Below, one piece after another: positions 42,707 through 51,174 of a stretch of 64,000 nucleotides of DNA. The position numbers were made by a program, and so were the translations under genes. The number at the start of each line of letters is the position of its first letter. Positions within the stretch are counted from its first letter, which is position 1. Source of the stretch: Candidatus Melainabacteria bacterium RIFCSPHIGHO2_02_FULL_34_12 (lineage in GTDB: Bacteria; Cyanobacteriota; Vampirovibrionia; 2-02-FULL-35-15); contig MFRM01000007.1 of NCBI GenBank assembly GCA_001784555.1, positions 1 to 64,000 on the forward strand. The letters are read 5' to 3'. Below the pieces are notes generated by a model. It was not told the DNA's origin. It saw only the letters and a program-made list of their open reading frames with translations, and ran no database searches.

Positions 42707-44527
42707 TTATGGTTTTAACGTTTTCAGGTAAGCAATTCTGTCTTTTGCATCTTTAACATAGGAACCTGTAGGAGCATTTTGTAAATATTTCTGATAATTT
42801 TCAATGGCAGATTTATTATTTTTCATTTCCTCATAAATTACACCAAGAAAAAAGGATGCGTCTGCTTGTCCTTTTGGATCCAGCTGAACAGCTTTCATAT
42901 ATGATTTTATTGCTTCGTCTAATTGTTTATTTGCTTGATATGCTGTGCCAAGATTAAAATAAGTCTGAGCATCATTTGGAACCAGCTCTAAAGCCATAGA
43001 ATAATCAACTATTGCACCAGCAATGTCATTTGAAGTTTGTTTGTTAATTGCTGATTGTATTAGAGGCTCTGCAATTTCAACATTGACCAGCTTTAATACA
43101 TTTTCGTAAGTTGCATTTCCTTTATCCAGCTCAAGTGCTTTTTTATACTGAAGCTGAGCATTATTTAAATCTTTGGCTGCCTGATATGCTGTACCAAGAT
43201 TATAATAAACAGCTGAATCATCTGGATTAATTGAAATAGCTGCAAGATATGTGGTAATAGCTTCTTGATAATTAGTTGAATTTTGTAGTTCTATTGCACG
43301 TGCTGAAAGATCCTGGAATTTTTTACTGGTGACTTGTTTACTTAAAATTTCAAGAGCTGATTTTACTTTTTGATTAGAAGAATCTATTGCTAAGGCTTTA
43401 TTATAAGCTTTCTCAGCATGTGGAAAATCTCCTTTTGCCTGAAAGGCAGTACCAATATTGTAATGAAGAGTTACATCATTAAAATTTATTTCAAGAGCTT
43501 TTACGTATTGATCTATGGCTTCATCATATTTACCATCGTTTTGAAACTTTAGCGCCTGCTCTGAGAACTGAGAGGCCCTAGCTTTTATTTTGTCCTGCTC
43601 AAGGGATTTTAGTCCTTTAAGTGCAATTTCATTCTCAGGATCCAGCTTTAGTGCCTGATTAAACTCTTCTTCTGCATTTACAAAATCTTTTTTTAACTGA
43701 AGTGCTTGTGCAAGGCCTATATGATTTTCAGTTACAAGCGGAGCAAGCCTTACAGCTTCATTCCAGCCTCTAACATTAGCAGTAAGTGCATCCTGGGAAG
43801 AAGGCTCAAGCTCAACTGCTTTTCTATAATGTTCAATTGCACTTACAATATCTTTTAGAGCTAACAAACCATCTGCAACTTTTATATGTGCTTTAGCTGA
43901 ATCTTTAATAGAAAGTGCTTTCTTATAAGTATCAATTGCATTATTTATGTCATTTGTTCTTTGTCCATCTCTTAAGTAAAGTATGTAATAAATATCTCCC
44001 AGATTAATTAATATATTTGGATCTGGTTCTTTAGAAAGTTTTAGTGCTTTTTTATATTCAATCAGAGCAAATTCAAATTTTGCGTCTGCTCTTAATTTAT
44101 CTCCAAGCTGCATCCTGGCTAATGAGTCGCTTGCCTTTACTCCTTTTTGTCTTAAAAGTGCATCCAGATTTGCATCAGCAGTTTCATTTTCAGGGTCAAG
44201 ATAAATCGCTGTTCGGAATTCTTTTAAAGCATTTTCATGATCAGTTCTTTCTGCAAGAAATTTGCCGTAATTATTATGAGCAATACTAATATTTTGTTTT
44301 ACTACGGTATTATTTGGCTCAATAGACAATGCCTCATTAAATAGCTGAATTGCACCTTCATAATCTTTTTTCTTATGCAGCTCTATTCCTTGGTTTACCA
44401 ACTTTACAACTTCCTGATTTGGGATATAGCCTTCATTTTGAGCAAAAGAAGCAGAGAAGCAGAGAGACAGAGAAGCAAAGATAAAACTTACCAGAGAAAA
44501 TAAAAATGTTTTTTTACATATCATCAT
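42707..44527 (-). CDS. secreted TPR-repeat protein
   Basis: 606 residues with a signal peptide (FLFSLVSFIFASLSLCFSA) and at least ten tetratricopeptide repeats over the whole length, e.g. HKKKDYEGAIQLFNEALSIE, FQNDGKYDEAIDQYVKALEI and ANKQLDEAIKSYMKAVQLD. The cysteine in the signal segment is not a clean lipobox. TPR arrays hold protein partners; in the periplasm likely a scaffold in outer-membrane or glycan export. Partner unknown. It sits alone between ispG and the divergent ATP synthase genes; the ATG pair lies right after a TAAAAT hexamer. Confidence 0.9.
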   Translation of the reverse strand: MMICKKTFLFSLVSFIFASLSLCFSASFAQNEGYIPNQEVVKLVNQGIELHKKKDYEGAIQLFNEALSIEPNNTVVKQNISIAHNNYGKFLAERTDHENALKEFRTAIYLDPENETADANLDALLRQKGVKASDSLARMQLGDKLRADAKFEFALIEYKKALKLSKEPDPNILINLGDIYYILYLRDGQRTNDINNAIDTYKKALSIKDSAKAHIKVADGLLALKDIVSAIEHYRKAVELEPSSQDALTANVRGWNEAVRLAPLVTENHIGLAQALQLKKDFVNAEEEFNQALKLDPENEIALKGLKSLEQDKIKARASQFSEQALKFQNDGKYDEAIDQYVKALEINFNDVTLHYNIGTAFQAKGDFPHAEKAYNKALAIDSSNQKVKSALEILSKQVTSKKFQDLSARAIELQNSTNYQEAITTYLAAISINPDDSAVYYNLGTAYQAAKDLNNAQLQYKKALELDKGNATYENVLKLVNVEIAEPLIQSAINKQTSNDIAGAIVDYSMALELVPNDAQTYFNLGTAYQANKQLDEAIKSYMKAVQLDPKGQADASFFLGVIYEEMKNNKSAIENYQKYLQNAPTGSYVKDAKDRIAYLKTLKP

Positions 44528-44564
44528 TTACTATTTTAAAGCATATAGCTAATATAATCATGTT

Positions 44565-44762
44565 ATGGGACTTCTATATGATTTGATTTTTGGTGTTTTT
44601 GTTTTAACTGCTCTGGCTGCAACCCTAGGGAACTATTTAGACAGAAGATTTCATACAAGTCCTTTATTAGCAATAACACTTGGGATACTTGCAATAATTT
44701 TTGGACTGGCACGCTTGGTTATTAAATCAAATGAAATATATAAAAATACATCGAAAAAATAA
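44565..44762 (+). CDS. AtpZ/AtpQ-like F0F1 ATP synthase accessory membrane protein
   Basis: 65 residues, two membrane helices (DLIFGVFVLTALAATLGNYL; SPLLAITLGILAIIFGLARLV). The pattern GxxLDxxFxTxPLLxIxxGxLxxxxG is that of small AtpZ-type proteins encoded before atpI. They are thought to help assemble the ATP synthase membrane part or move Mg. TATAAT ends six bases before the ATG. Next gene starts with a one-base overlap (TAATG). Confidence 0.75.
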   Translation: MGLLYDLIFGVFVLTALAATLGNYLDRRFHTSPLLAITLGILAIIFGLARLVIKSNEIYKNTSKK

Positions 44763-45127
44763 TGAAAGATATTAATAGTCTTAAATCGCTACTGAATAAA
44801 GTTTCTTTTATTCAACTTGTGACAGTTACAGCTTTATGTTTTATATACTTATTTTTTAGTCCAAATTCCAGCATTCTTTCAGGTTTTATAATAAGCGGAA
44901 TCATATCAGTGCTTTACTCCCAATTATTAAAAGTTAGCTCAACAAATACATTACTTTTATTCTTTGGTTTCCCTATCAGATTAATTATTCTTATACCTCC
45001 TGCTGCAATACTGGTTCACAAATTTCATTCAAATCTGATAGCATTGTTTATCGGTTTTGTATTATGCCAGCTTATTTATATTTTACTCGTTTGGCAACAT
45101 ACAAAAAAAATTAAAGTTGAGGGATAA
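44762..45127 (+). CDS. atpI: ATP synthase subunit I-like assembly protein
   Basis: 121 residues, four membrane segments, highly hydrophobic (LVTVTALCFIYLFFSP; ILSGFIISGIISVLYSQLL; NTLLLFFGFPIRLIILIPPAA; LIALFIGFVLCQLIYILLV). Sequence divergence in this family is high; position between the AtpZ-like gene and atpB is the main evidence. AtpI helps assemble the c-ring. Stop and atpB start are adjacent. Confidence 0.7.
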   Translation: MKDINSLKSLLNKVSFIQLVTVTALCFIYLFFSPNSSILSGFIISGIISVLYSQLLKVSSTNTLLLFFGFPIRLIILIPPAAILVHKFHSNLIALFIGFVLCQLIYILLVWQHTKKIKVEG

Positions 45128-45859
45128 ATGTCATCATCACTTGGAGTTCATGTTACAAGCCAAATACTAGGTCAGAAGGTACATATGGATACGCTTGTTT
45201 ATTCATGGGCAATTATGGGCTCTATCCTTTTAATCAGCTTTTTACTTACAAGAAATTTAAAAATTGAAGGGTATTCAGTTAAACAATCCATCCTGGAAAC
45301 AATATGGGGATTAATTAATGGACTTACCTCTACACAAATACCTGGAAATAAAGGAAAGAATTTTATTCCTTTAATAGGTGGAATATTTATTTTTACTCTT
45401 TTTGCTTATTGGCTAGGACTAATGCCATGGAAAGTAGGAGAAGCATTCACCTGGTGGCCACAGCTTGACAACGGTAATCATTGGGAAGGTTCATCTCCAG
45501 CAGCAGACCTAAATGTAACTGCAGGAATGGCATTAATTTCATTAATTACTTATATAATTGCTGGAATAAAAAGTGGTGGTATTGGATATGTTTTAAATTA
45601 TTTTAAACCCCTGGGTTTTGTAGAATGGCTTGATTTGCTTGTCAGACCACTAACTCTTGCTCTCCGGCTCTTTGCAAACACAATAGCAGGTGAAATCTTA
45701 GTTATGTCTATTTTAGGATTAGTTGCAGTTATTTTACCAGTCTTTGCAGTTGCATTTGAACTATTTATAGGTTTAATACAAGCACTTGTATTCTCATTAT
45801 TAACTACGGTATACATTGGTACTGCTGTTGCTCATTCAGAGCATGCAGAAGAACATTAA
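45128..45859 (+). CDS. atpB: ATP synthase subunit a
   Basis: 243 residues. Fifth-helix signature RPLTLALRLFANTIAGEI includes the essential Arg, and the last helix region (IGLIQALVFSLLTTVYIGTAVAH) is conserved. It forms the proton half-channels against the c-ring in the inner membrane. Short loop NHWEGSSPAADLNVTAG is typical of cyanobacterial and related forms. atpE, atpF and the F1 genes do not follow: two bases after the stop an opposing ABC gene ends. Confidence 0.95.
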   Translation: MSSSLGVHVTSQILGQKVHMDTLVYSWAIMGSILLISFLLTRNLKIEGYSVKQSILETIWGLINGLTSTQIPGNKGKNFIPLIGGIFIFTLFAYWLGLMPWKVGEAFTWWPQLDNGNHWEGSSPAADLNVTAGMALISLITYIIAGIKSGGIGYVLNYFKPLGFVEWLDLLVRPLTLALRLFANTIAGEILVMSILGLVAVILPVFAVAFELFIGLIQALVFSLLTTVYIGTAVAHSEHAEEH

Positions 45860-45861
45860 AA

Positions 45862-46812
45862 TTACTTTTTTCCTATTTCTAAAAAACATCTGCTTCTATG
45901 ATGCTTATTGTCTGTGATGTCATATAGTTCTGGTATCTCTTTTTTACACTTTTCAAATACAAACGGACAGCGGGGATGAAATGCACATCCCAAGGGAATT
46001 GAATTTATACTTGGTGGTTGTCCAAATATAGGATTAAGCAGTTTTTTATTTTCATCAGGAAGAGAATTTAATAGCCCTATTGTATAGGGATGCTTAGGAT
46101 TTGTAAAAATATCTTTCGTTAATCCATGCTCAACAATTTTTCCAAGATACATTACATAAACCCGATCGCAAATTTCAGAAACCTGAGCAAGATCATGAGT
46201 AATTAATAAAATTGCTTTCTTTTGCTTTTTTAAATTTTTCATAATTTCAAGGATTTGTAATTGTATGGTTACATCAAGAGCAGTGGTAGGTTCATCTGCA
46301 ATTAGTACATCTGGCTGACCTACAAGTGCCATTGCAATTAATGCTCTTTGTTTCATTCCTCCTGAAAATTGATGTGGATAATCATTAATTCTGCTGGAAG
46401 GATTCGGAATATTCATCATTTCAAGTGAAGATTTAGCTGAAAGCAAAGCATCCTTATATGAAACTTGTTTATGTACTTCCAGCACCTCTGCAATCTGATT
46501 ACCTACTGTAAAAACAGGATTTAATGCAGACAAGGGATCTTGAGGTATTAAAGAAATTTGGTTTCCTCTGATTTTACGTTTTGATTCCTCATCAAGAGTA
46601 AGCAAATCCTTTCCTTTATAAAGTATTTTTCCGGTTAATTTAGAATTTGGAGGATAAATACCTAAAACTGAAAATGCTGTTAATGATTTTCCGCATCCTG
46701 ATTCACCAACCAAACCTACTATTTCAGAATCTTCAAGATCAATAGAAACACCGTCAACAGCATTTTTGCCGTCAAATGATATAGTCAAATTTTGAACTTC
46801 TAAAACTTTCAT
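45862..46812 (-). CDS. oligopeptide/dipeptide ABC transporter ATP-binding protein
   Basis: 316 residues. Walker A GLVGESGCGKSLT, signature SGGMKQRALIAMALV, Walker B VLIADEPTTALDV and the H-loop LLITHDLAQV are all intact. The C-terminal extension with CAFHPRCPF and C...P..Y... is the OppD/DppD-specific oligopeptide domain. Powers uptake of peptides or nickel; its permeases and binding protein are not here. CATAAT upstream of the ATG is a candidate -10. Confidence 0.92.
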   Translation of the reverse strand: MKVLEVQNLTISFDGKNAVDGVSIDLEDSEIVGLVGESGCGKSLTAFSVLGIYPPNSKLTGKILYKGKDLLTLDEESKRKIRGNQISLIPQDPLSALNPVFTVGNQIAEVLEVHKQVSYKDALLSAKSSLEMMNIPNPSSRINDYPHQFSGGMKQRALIAMALVGQPDVLIADEPTTALDVTIQLQILEIMKNLKKQKKAILLITHDLAQVSEICDRVYVMYLGKIVEHGLTKDIFTNPKHPYTIGLLNSLPDENKKLLNPIFGQPPSINSIPLGCAFHPRCPFVFEKCKKEIPELYDITDNKHHRSRCFLEIGKK

Positions 46813-46892
46813 GCTTGAGTTCTTTACTGATTATGGTAACATTTAAATGAATATACTTTTAAAAAAGTAAATCAAAGAAAATCACAAAAAAC

Positions 46893-47717
46893 ATGGCACA
46901 AAGTCCAATAGATTTCACTTCATTAGATAATAATGAGCTAGACAGTAAAGATATTCATAAACTTTTATCTCAATATCATAAATCTAAAGATAAAGTCATT
47001 AGAGATAAAATAGTTCAGATTTCAATATCTCTGGTTAAAAGAATAGCTTATGGATTAGCCCGAAGAAGTACTGACCCTGTAGATGATTTAATTCAGGTAG
47101 GAAGTATTGGCCTTGTAAAAGCAATAGAACAATTTGATCCGAATGCCGGAGCTAAATTCTTTACTTATGCCACGCATTTAATTACCGGTGAAATCCGCCA
47201 TTATTTAAGAGATAAAACCTCTATGATAAGAGCTCCAAGAGAATTACAGGAACTTAGCTTTAGAATTTCAAGATTAGTTCAGGATTTAATTCATGAATTA
47301 GGTCGTGAACCTACTGATGCTGAAGTTTCAGAAGTTCTTCAAATTCATCCCGACAAAATATCCGAAGCATTTGAGGTAGACCGTAGAAGAACTTTAATTT
47401 CGCTTGATCAAACATTAACCACTGACGGTACAAGCGAACAATTACTTTTAGATACTCTTGAAGATAGTTCACATCAGATAAAGTTCAGTTCAGAAGAAGA
47501 CAACATAATGCTTCAAACTGCAATTAAACAATTAAAAGACAATCTCAGAGAAGTTGTAGAAATGACCTATTACCAGGATTTAAGCCAGACAGAAGTAGCA
47601 AGAAGACTTGGGATATCACAAATGCAGGTCTCAAGAAGGCTAAGAGCAGCAACTGCTGAATTACAAAGAATTTTACTTGGAAATAAAATGAATCTGAATA
47701 AGAAAAAATCTAAATAA
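46893..47717 (+). CDS. sigma-70 family RNA polymerase sigma factor (SigB/SigF type)
   Basis: 274 residues. Region 2: DPVDDLIQVGSIGLVKAIEQFDP and FFTYATHLITGEIRHYLRD; region 3: RAPRELQELSFRISRLVQD; region 4: LRDNLREV-like QLKDNLREVVEMTYYQDLS then helix-turn-helix QTEVARRLGISQMQVSRRL. All three regions intact, the form of alternative sigma factors for stress or, in cyanobacteria, SigF for phototaxis/pili. No anti-sigma or antagonist gene is beside it. galE follows after five bases. Confidence 0.92.
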   Translation: MAQSPIDFTSLDNNELDSKDIHKLLSQYHKSKDKVIRDKIVQISISLVKRIAYGLARRSTDPVDDLIQVGSIGLVKAIEQFDPNAGAKFFTYATHLITGEIRHYLRDKTSMIRAPRELQELSFRISRLVQDLIHELGREPTDAEVSEVLQIHPDKISEAFEVDRRRTLISLDQTLTTDGTSEQLLLDTLEDSSHQIKFSSEEDNIMLQTAIKQLKDNLREVVEMTYYQDLSQTEVARRLGISQMQVSRRLRAATAELQRILLGNKMNLNKKKSK

Positions 47718-47722
47718 AAACC

Positions 47723-48697
47723 TTGGCTCATACCATATTAATAACTGGAGGCGCAGGATATATTGGAGGTATAACCACCGAGACCCTTCATAAGGAAGGC
47801 TTTAATCTTGTAGTACTTGATGATTTATCTACAGGGCATAAAGAAAATTTATTTAAAGACTTTCCTTTCTACAATGGCAAAATTGGTGATGTAGATATTC
47901 TAAAAAAAATATTCTCGGAAAATAAAATTGATTTGGTTATTCATATGGCAGGTGCTGCACTTGTAAAAGAATCAATGCTTAATCCACAGAAGTACTTTGA
48001 TATAAATTTTTGTCAAGGTGAAAATCTGTTAGACGTAATGAATCTTTTTGGAGTAAAAAAAATTGTATTTTCTTCTTCATGTGCAGTTTATGGAATACCA
48101 AAAGAATCGGACATACCAATAAATGAAGATGTTCAGACTAAACCTGTAAACCCTTATGGAGAATCAAAGCTTTTATTTGAAAAAGCCCTAGAGTGGCATA
48201 AAAAATCTAATGATCTTGATTATATTTCACTAAGATATTTCAACGTAGCCGGAAGCAGCGATACTAGAGGAGAAAATCATTCTCCAGAAACTCATTTAAT
48301 TCCTCTTGTTGTAAAAGCAGCAAAAGATCCGGGTTACAAACTTAATGTATTTGGAAATGACTACCCTACAAAAGACGGTACTGTAATAAGGGATTATATA
48401 CATATAATTGATCTGGCAAATGCTCATATTTGTGCAATTAATACATTAATTAAAGGCGAAAAACATCAAAGCACTTATAACGTAGGATATGGTCAAGGTT
48501 ATTCAGTTCTTGAAATTGTCAATGCAGCCAAAGAAGTTTTAAAAAAAGAAATAAATTACGTCATATCGGAAAGAAGAGAAGGCGATCCGCCTGTTTTAAT
48601 TGCTGATACGAGAAAAATTCAGCATGATTTGAACTGGAAGCCTAGATATAACAACATACATGAAATTATAAGTTCTGCAAGCAGGTTTACAAATTAA
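47723..48697 (+). CDS. galE: UDP-glucose 4-epimerase
   Basis: 324 residues from a TTG five bases after the sigma factor gene. NAD site TGGAGYIGG, VLDDLSTGHKENL, Ser in SSSCAVYG and catalytic YGESK (Tyr and Lys), RYFNVAGSS and the C-terminal DGTVIRDYIHIIDLANAH motif confirm the extended SDR GalE family. Provides UDP-galactose for glycans. Weak ribosome site suggests translation coupled to the sigma gene. Confidence 0.95.
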   Translation: MAHTILITGGAGYIGGITTETLHKEGFNLVVLDDLSTGHKENLFKDFPFYNGKIGDVDILKKIFSENKIDLVIHMAGAALVKESMLNPQKYFDINFCQGENLLDVMNLFGVKKIVFSSSCAVYGIPKESDIPINEDVQTKPVNPYGESKLLFEKALEWHKKSNDLDYISLRYFNVAGSSDTRGENHSPETHLIPLVVKAAKDPGYKLNVFGNDYPTKDGTVIRDYIHIIDLANAHICAINTLIKGEKHQSTYNVGYGQGYSVLEIVNAAKEVLKKEINYVISERREGDPPVLIADTRKIQHDLNWKPRYNNIHEIISSASRFTN

Positions 48698-48799
48698 AAC
48701 CTGCGTGTTCTTTTATAAATATTTTTTACAACTCATACATCCACATTGAATTAAAAAATATAATTGCTAGAATTATTCAAGGTAAAGGGGAAACAATTT

Positions 48800-49015
48800 A
48801 TGGCAAAAGTTTTAGTTAATTTTCAGGATGATTTTTTACAAGAGATAGATCGAGTTGCAGAACTTGAACACAGAACAAGAAGTTCATTAATTAGAGAAGC
48901 ACTCAGGAGATATTTGTTACAACATTCAGTACAAACAGAAAAAGCAGAGGCTATTAATCAACCAGCTCCACTCGTAACAAACAAAATTGTTTATCCAACT
49001 GCAAAAGCAAGTTGA
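48800..49015 (+). CDS. ribbon-helix-helix (CopG-like) DNA-binding protein
   Basis: 71 residues from the ATG at 48800, which has AGGGG upstream. The start AKVLVNFQDDFLQEIDRVAE is the ribbon and first helix, and RTRSSLIREALRRYLLQHS the second helix, of the RHH fold that binds DNA as a dimer, as in CopG, Arc and many antitoxins. Tail of 25 residues is disordered. No toxin gene beside it: galE is upstream and a second RHH-like gene is convergent across a shared terminator. Confidence 0.8.
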   Translation: MAKVLVNFQDDFLQEIDRVAELEHRTRSSLIREALRRYLLQHSVQTEKAEAINQPAPLVTNKIVYPTAKAS

Positions 49016-49031
49016 CTTTTTTAAGCAAAAA

Positions 49032-49066
49032 AAAAGCCCCTTTAAAAAGGGGCTTTTAAATTTTTT
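49032..49066. terminator. bidirectional intrinsic terminator
   Basis: AAAAGCCCCTTT paired with AAAGGGGCTTTT, followed by a T run on the plus strand (49061-49066) and preceded by an A run, giving a T run on the minus strand. Sits between the two convergent ribbon-helix-helix genes and can end both. Confidence 0.85.
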
Positions 49067-49083
49067 ACTAAACAAAGCTTGAA

Positions 49084-49341
49084 CTAGTTCAATGAAGATA
49101 CTAATTCATTAGATGCATCTGTCTTTTGTGTAAAAAGACTATCAGCATTACTACCAATTAAACGTGCCCATTGTTCAATAACTTCAGCTTGGCTAACACC
49201 TTTTTGTGTAGCAACATGTCTGATTATTTCCAAAGCTCTTGGTGAAAGACGGAATGAAACCATCTTTTTTGCTTCTCCATAGAGTGGCTTTGGACCAGTT
49301 TTCTTTCTGCTTTGTTGTGATTGATTTGTTAATGTATCCAT
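49084..49341 (-). CDS. hypothetical small ribbon-helix-helix-like protein
   Basis: 85 residues. KKMVSFRLSPRALEIIRHVATQ, then GVSQAEVIEQWARLIG, follows the ribbon-helix-helix pattern (a strand with FRL, a helix, a turn with S.AEVIE, a helix). The first 25 residues are basic and Gln-rich. Possibly a DNA-binding regulator; it shares a terminator with the convergent CopG-like gene. Confidence 0.65.
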   Translation of the reverse strand: MDTLTNQSQQSRKKTGPKPLYGEAKKMVSFRLSPRALEIIRHVATQKGVSQAEVIEQWARLIGSNADSLFTQKTDASNELVSSLN

Positions 49342-49565
49342 GTCTCTCCTCTTATTTTTTTATTAACCGTCCGAAGTAATAATTTATCGTAGTATTGACT
49401 AATGTATTAAAAAATACATAAATATTTTATAATTGGGCTTGACTGAATACAGAAAACTTAAAAAATACTTAAATTCAATTAAAAATTTCATGAAATTTCC
49501 TAACAAATTTCATTTTGCTCGGTTATCTTAACTAGGTTAAGAAAATAAAGGAAGGAGACTGGAAG

Positions 49566-50345
49566 TTGAAAACAATAAAAGAAGCTTATAAGTTGACTGA
49601 AAAAATAATTGAGAGAGCAAGTCTTTTTATAAATAAAAACCTAAACAAGATTAGAAAAATCTCCTTTAAAAAAGGAGATTTTAATTTGGTTACCAATGTA
49701 GATCATGAGGTAGAGGAACTTCTTTTAAAAGAAATCTATTCAAAATTTCCAGATCATTCTGTTATTGCAGAAGAATCAGGCATTAAAACAAATAATTCAA
49801 TTTATAAATGGTTTATTGATCCTATAGACGGGACTACTAATTTTGCTCATGGATATCCTTGTTTTTGTATTTCAATTGCTTTTGCAAAAGATAATGTTAT
49901 TGAATTTGGATTTATAAAAAATCCTGTAACTGACGAATTATATAGTGCCAGAAAAAATAAAGGCGCAAAGTTAAATGGTAAAAATATTTCAGTTTCAAAG
50001 ACAAGAAAGCTCAAAGATTCTCTACTTGTAACAGGTTTTCCATATGATAGAAGAACATCAAAAATTAATAATTTTAAAAACTTTTGCAATTTAACTTTAA
50101 CTACTCAGGGCGTCAGAAGAGACGGTTCAGCTGCAATGGATCTATGTTATGTTGCCTCAGGTAAGTTTGATGGTTTTTGGGAAATAAAATTAAGTCCATG
50201 GGATGTAGCTGCCGGAGTATTAATTTTAAAAGAGGCAGGAGGAAAAATAACTGCATTTAAAAATAAAAAATATAACATCTACAGTAAAGAAATAGTTGCA
50301 TCTAACGGGAAGATTCATGATGAATTATTAAAATATTTATCCTAA
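49566..50345 (+). CDS. suhB: inositol monophosphatase family protein
   Basis: 259 residues from a TTG with GGAG and AAGGAAGG upstream. Metal-binding motif WFIDPIDGTTNFAHGYP, the earlier EE in AEESG and the C-terminal WDVAAGVLILKEAGG are complete. Hydrolyses inositol-1-phosphate; the E. coli member SuhB also aids rRNA antitermination. The next gene, on the other strand, ends two bases after the stop. Confidence 0.92.
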   Translation: MKTIKEAYKLTEKIIERASLFINKNLNKIRKISFKKGDFNLVTNVDHEVEELLLKEIYSKFPDHSVIAEESGIKTNNSIYKWFIDPIDGTTNFAHGYPCFCISIAFAKDNVIEFGFIKNPVTDELYSARKNKGAKLNGKNISVSKTRKLKDSLLVTGFPYDRRTSKINNFKNFCNLTLTTQGVRRDGSAAMDLCYVASGKFDGFWEIKLSPWDVAAGVLILKEAGGKITAFKNKKYNIYSKEIVASNGKIHDELLKYLS

Positions 50346-50347
50346 TA

Positions 50348-51094
50348 CTAATTTTCAACTACTTCGATCCCATCATAACCAACTTGTCTCATTACATGAA
50401 AATAAGCATTTAGTAAATTGTGTGCAAAATCAACGTATTCTTGCTCATCTGAAAGATCAATAAGACCAGGTACAGAAAAATTTAAAGAGCGATTTTCACG
50501 ATCAGCCTTTGACTCTTCAAAAGCAGCAACCACATTATCAGCAGTACTGTAATAAGTTTCTAAGAGTTCTAAATCAGCCAGTGCTCTTCCTGAAAATCTT
50601 TGAAGTCCTACAACAGGAGCAAATTTCATTAATTTAGGTCTAGGCATATTAAATACTCTTTGACAGAAAAAACTTAGGGCTTTTTCCTCAGGAGATAAAT
50701 TATATCTAAACACGAAACTAGAGCTCTCAGATTCACTGGGAGTAATATTTAAAACTGTCACTATATTTTGAGGTATTACATCAACACTTGCTTGTACACC
50801 ATGATAGCCACGAACGCTGTATTGAATATTTTCAGCTTGATTAGATGTTAAGTAGCCCATTCCTCTCATTTGAGTTGCTACATCTTTATGCTTAACAGCC
50901 TGGTCAAATACTTCCATACTTACTCCATTAATACTTACAAGATCACCAGCATCATTACGGACAACACTATTAGAAACACCAGAAGAATCTGGATCCTGCG
51001 TTGGATAAATACATGGTTCATTAGCAACACTATCCCAAAACTTTTGAGGATTAACTCTTGGTCTTGGCACTATTACATTTACCGGTTCTAACAT
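50348..51094 (-). CDS. hypothetical protein
   Basis: 248 residues, soluble, mixed helices and strands, no signal peptide. N-terminal EPVNVIVPRPRVNPQKFWD is Pro/Val-rich; NIVTVLNITPSESESSSFV and RYNLSPEEKALSFFCQRVF follow. No family recognised. TAGTAT sits nine bases before the ATG. Codon and base use look like the neighbours, so no sign of recent transfer. Its end is tail to tail with suhB. Confidence 0.55.
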   Translation of the reverse strand: MLEPVNVIVPRPRVNPQKFWDSVANEPCIYPTQDPDSSGVSNSVVRNDAGDLVSINGVSMEVFDQAVKHKDVATQMRGMGYLTSNQAENIQYSVRGYHGVQASVDVIPQNIVTVLNITPSESESSSFVFRYNLSPEEKALSFFCQRVFNMPRPKLMKFAPVVGLQRFSGRALADLELLETYYSTADNVVAAFEESKADRENRSLNFSVPGLIDLSDEQEYVDFAHNLLNAYFHVMRQVGYDGIEVVEN

Positions 51095-51174
51095 TGTATT
51101 TTCATACTAACATTACAATCTAATACATTCATTAAACAGAATTAATGAAAAGTTTAAACTGGAGAAATCCTCTA

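Noticed and set aside
48800-49341. Toxin-antitoxin module
   Set aside because: The CopG-like protein could be an antitoxin, but no toxin frame is adjacent and the partner also looks DNA-binding.
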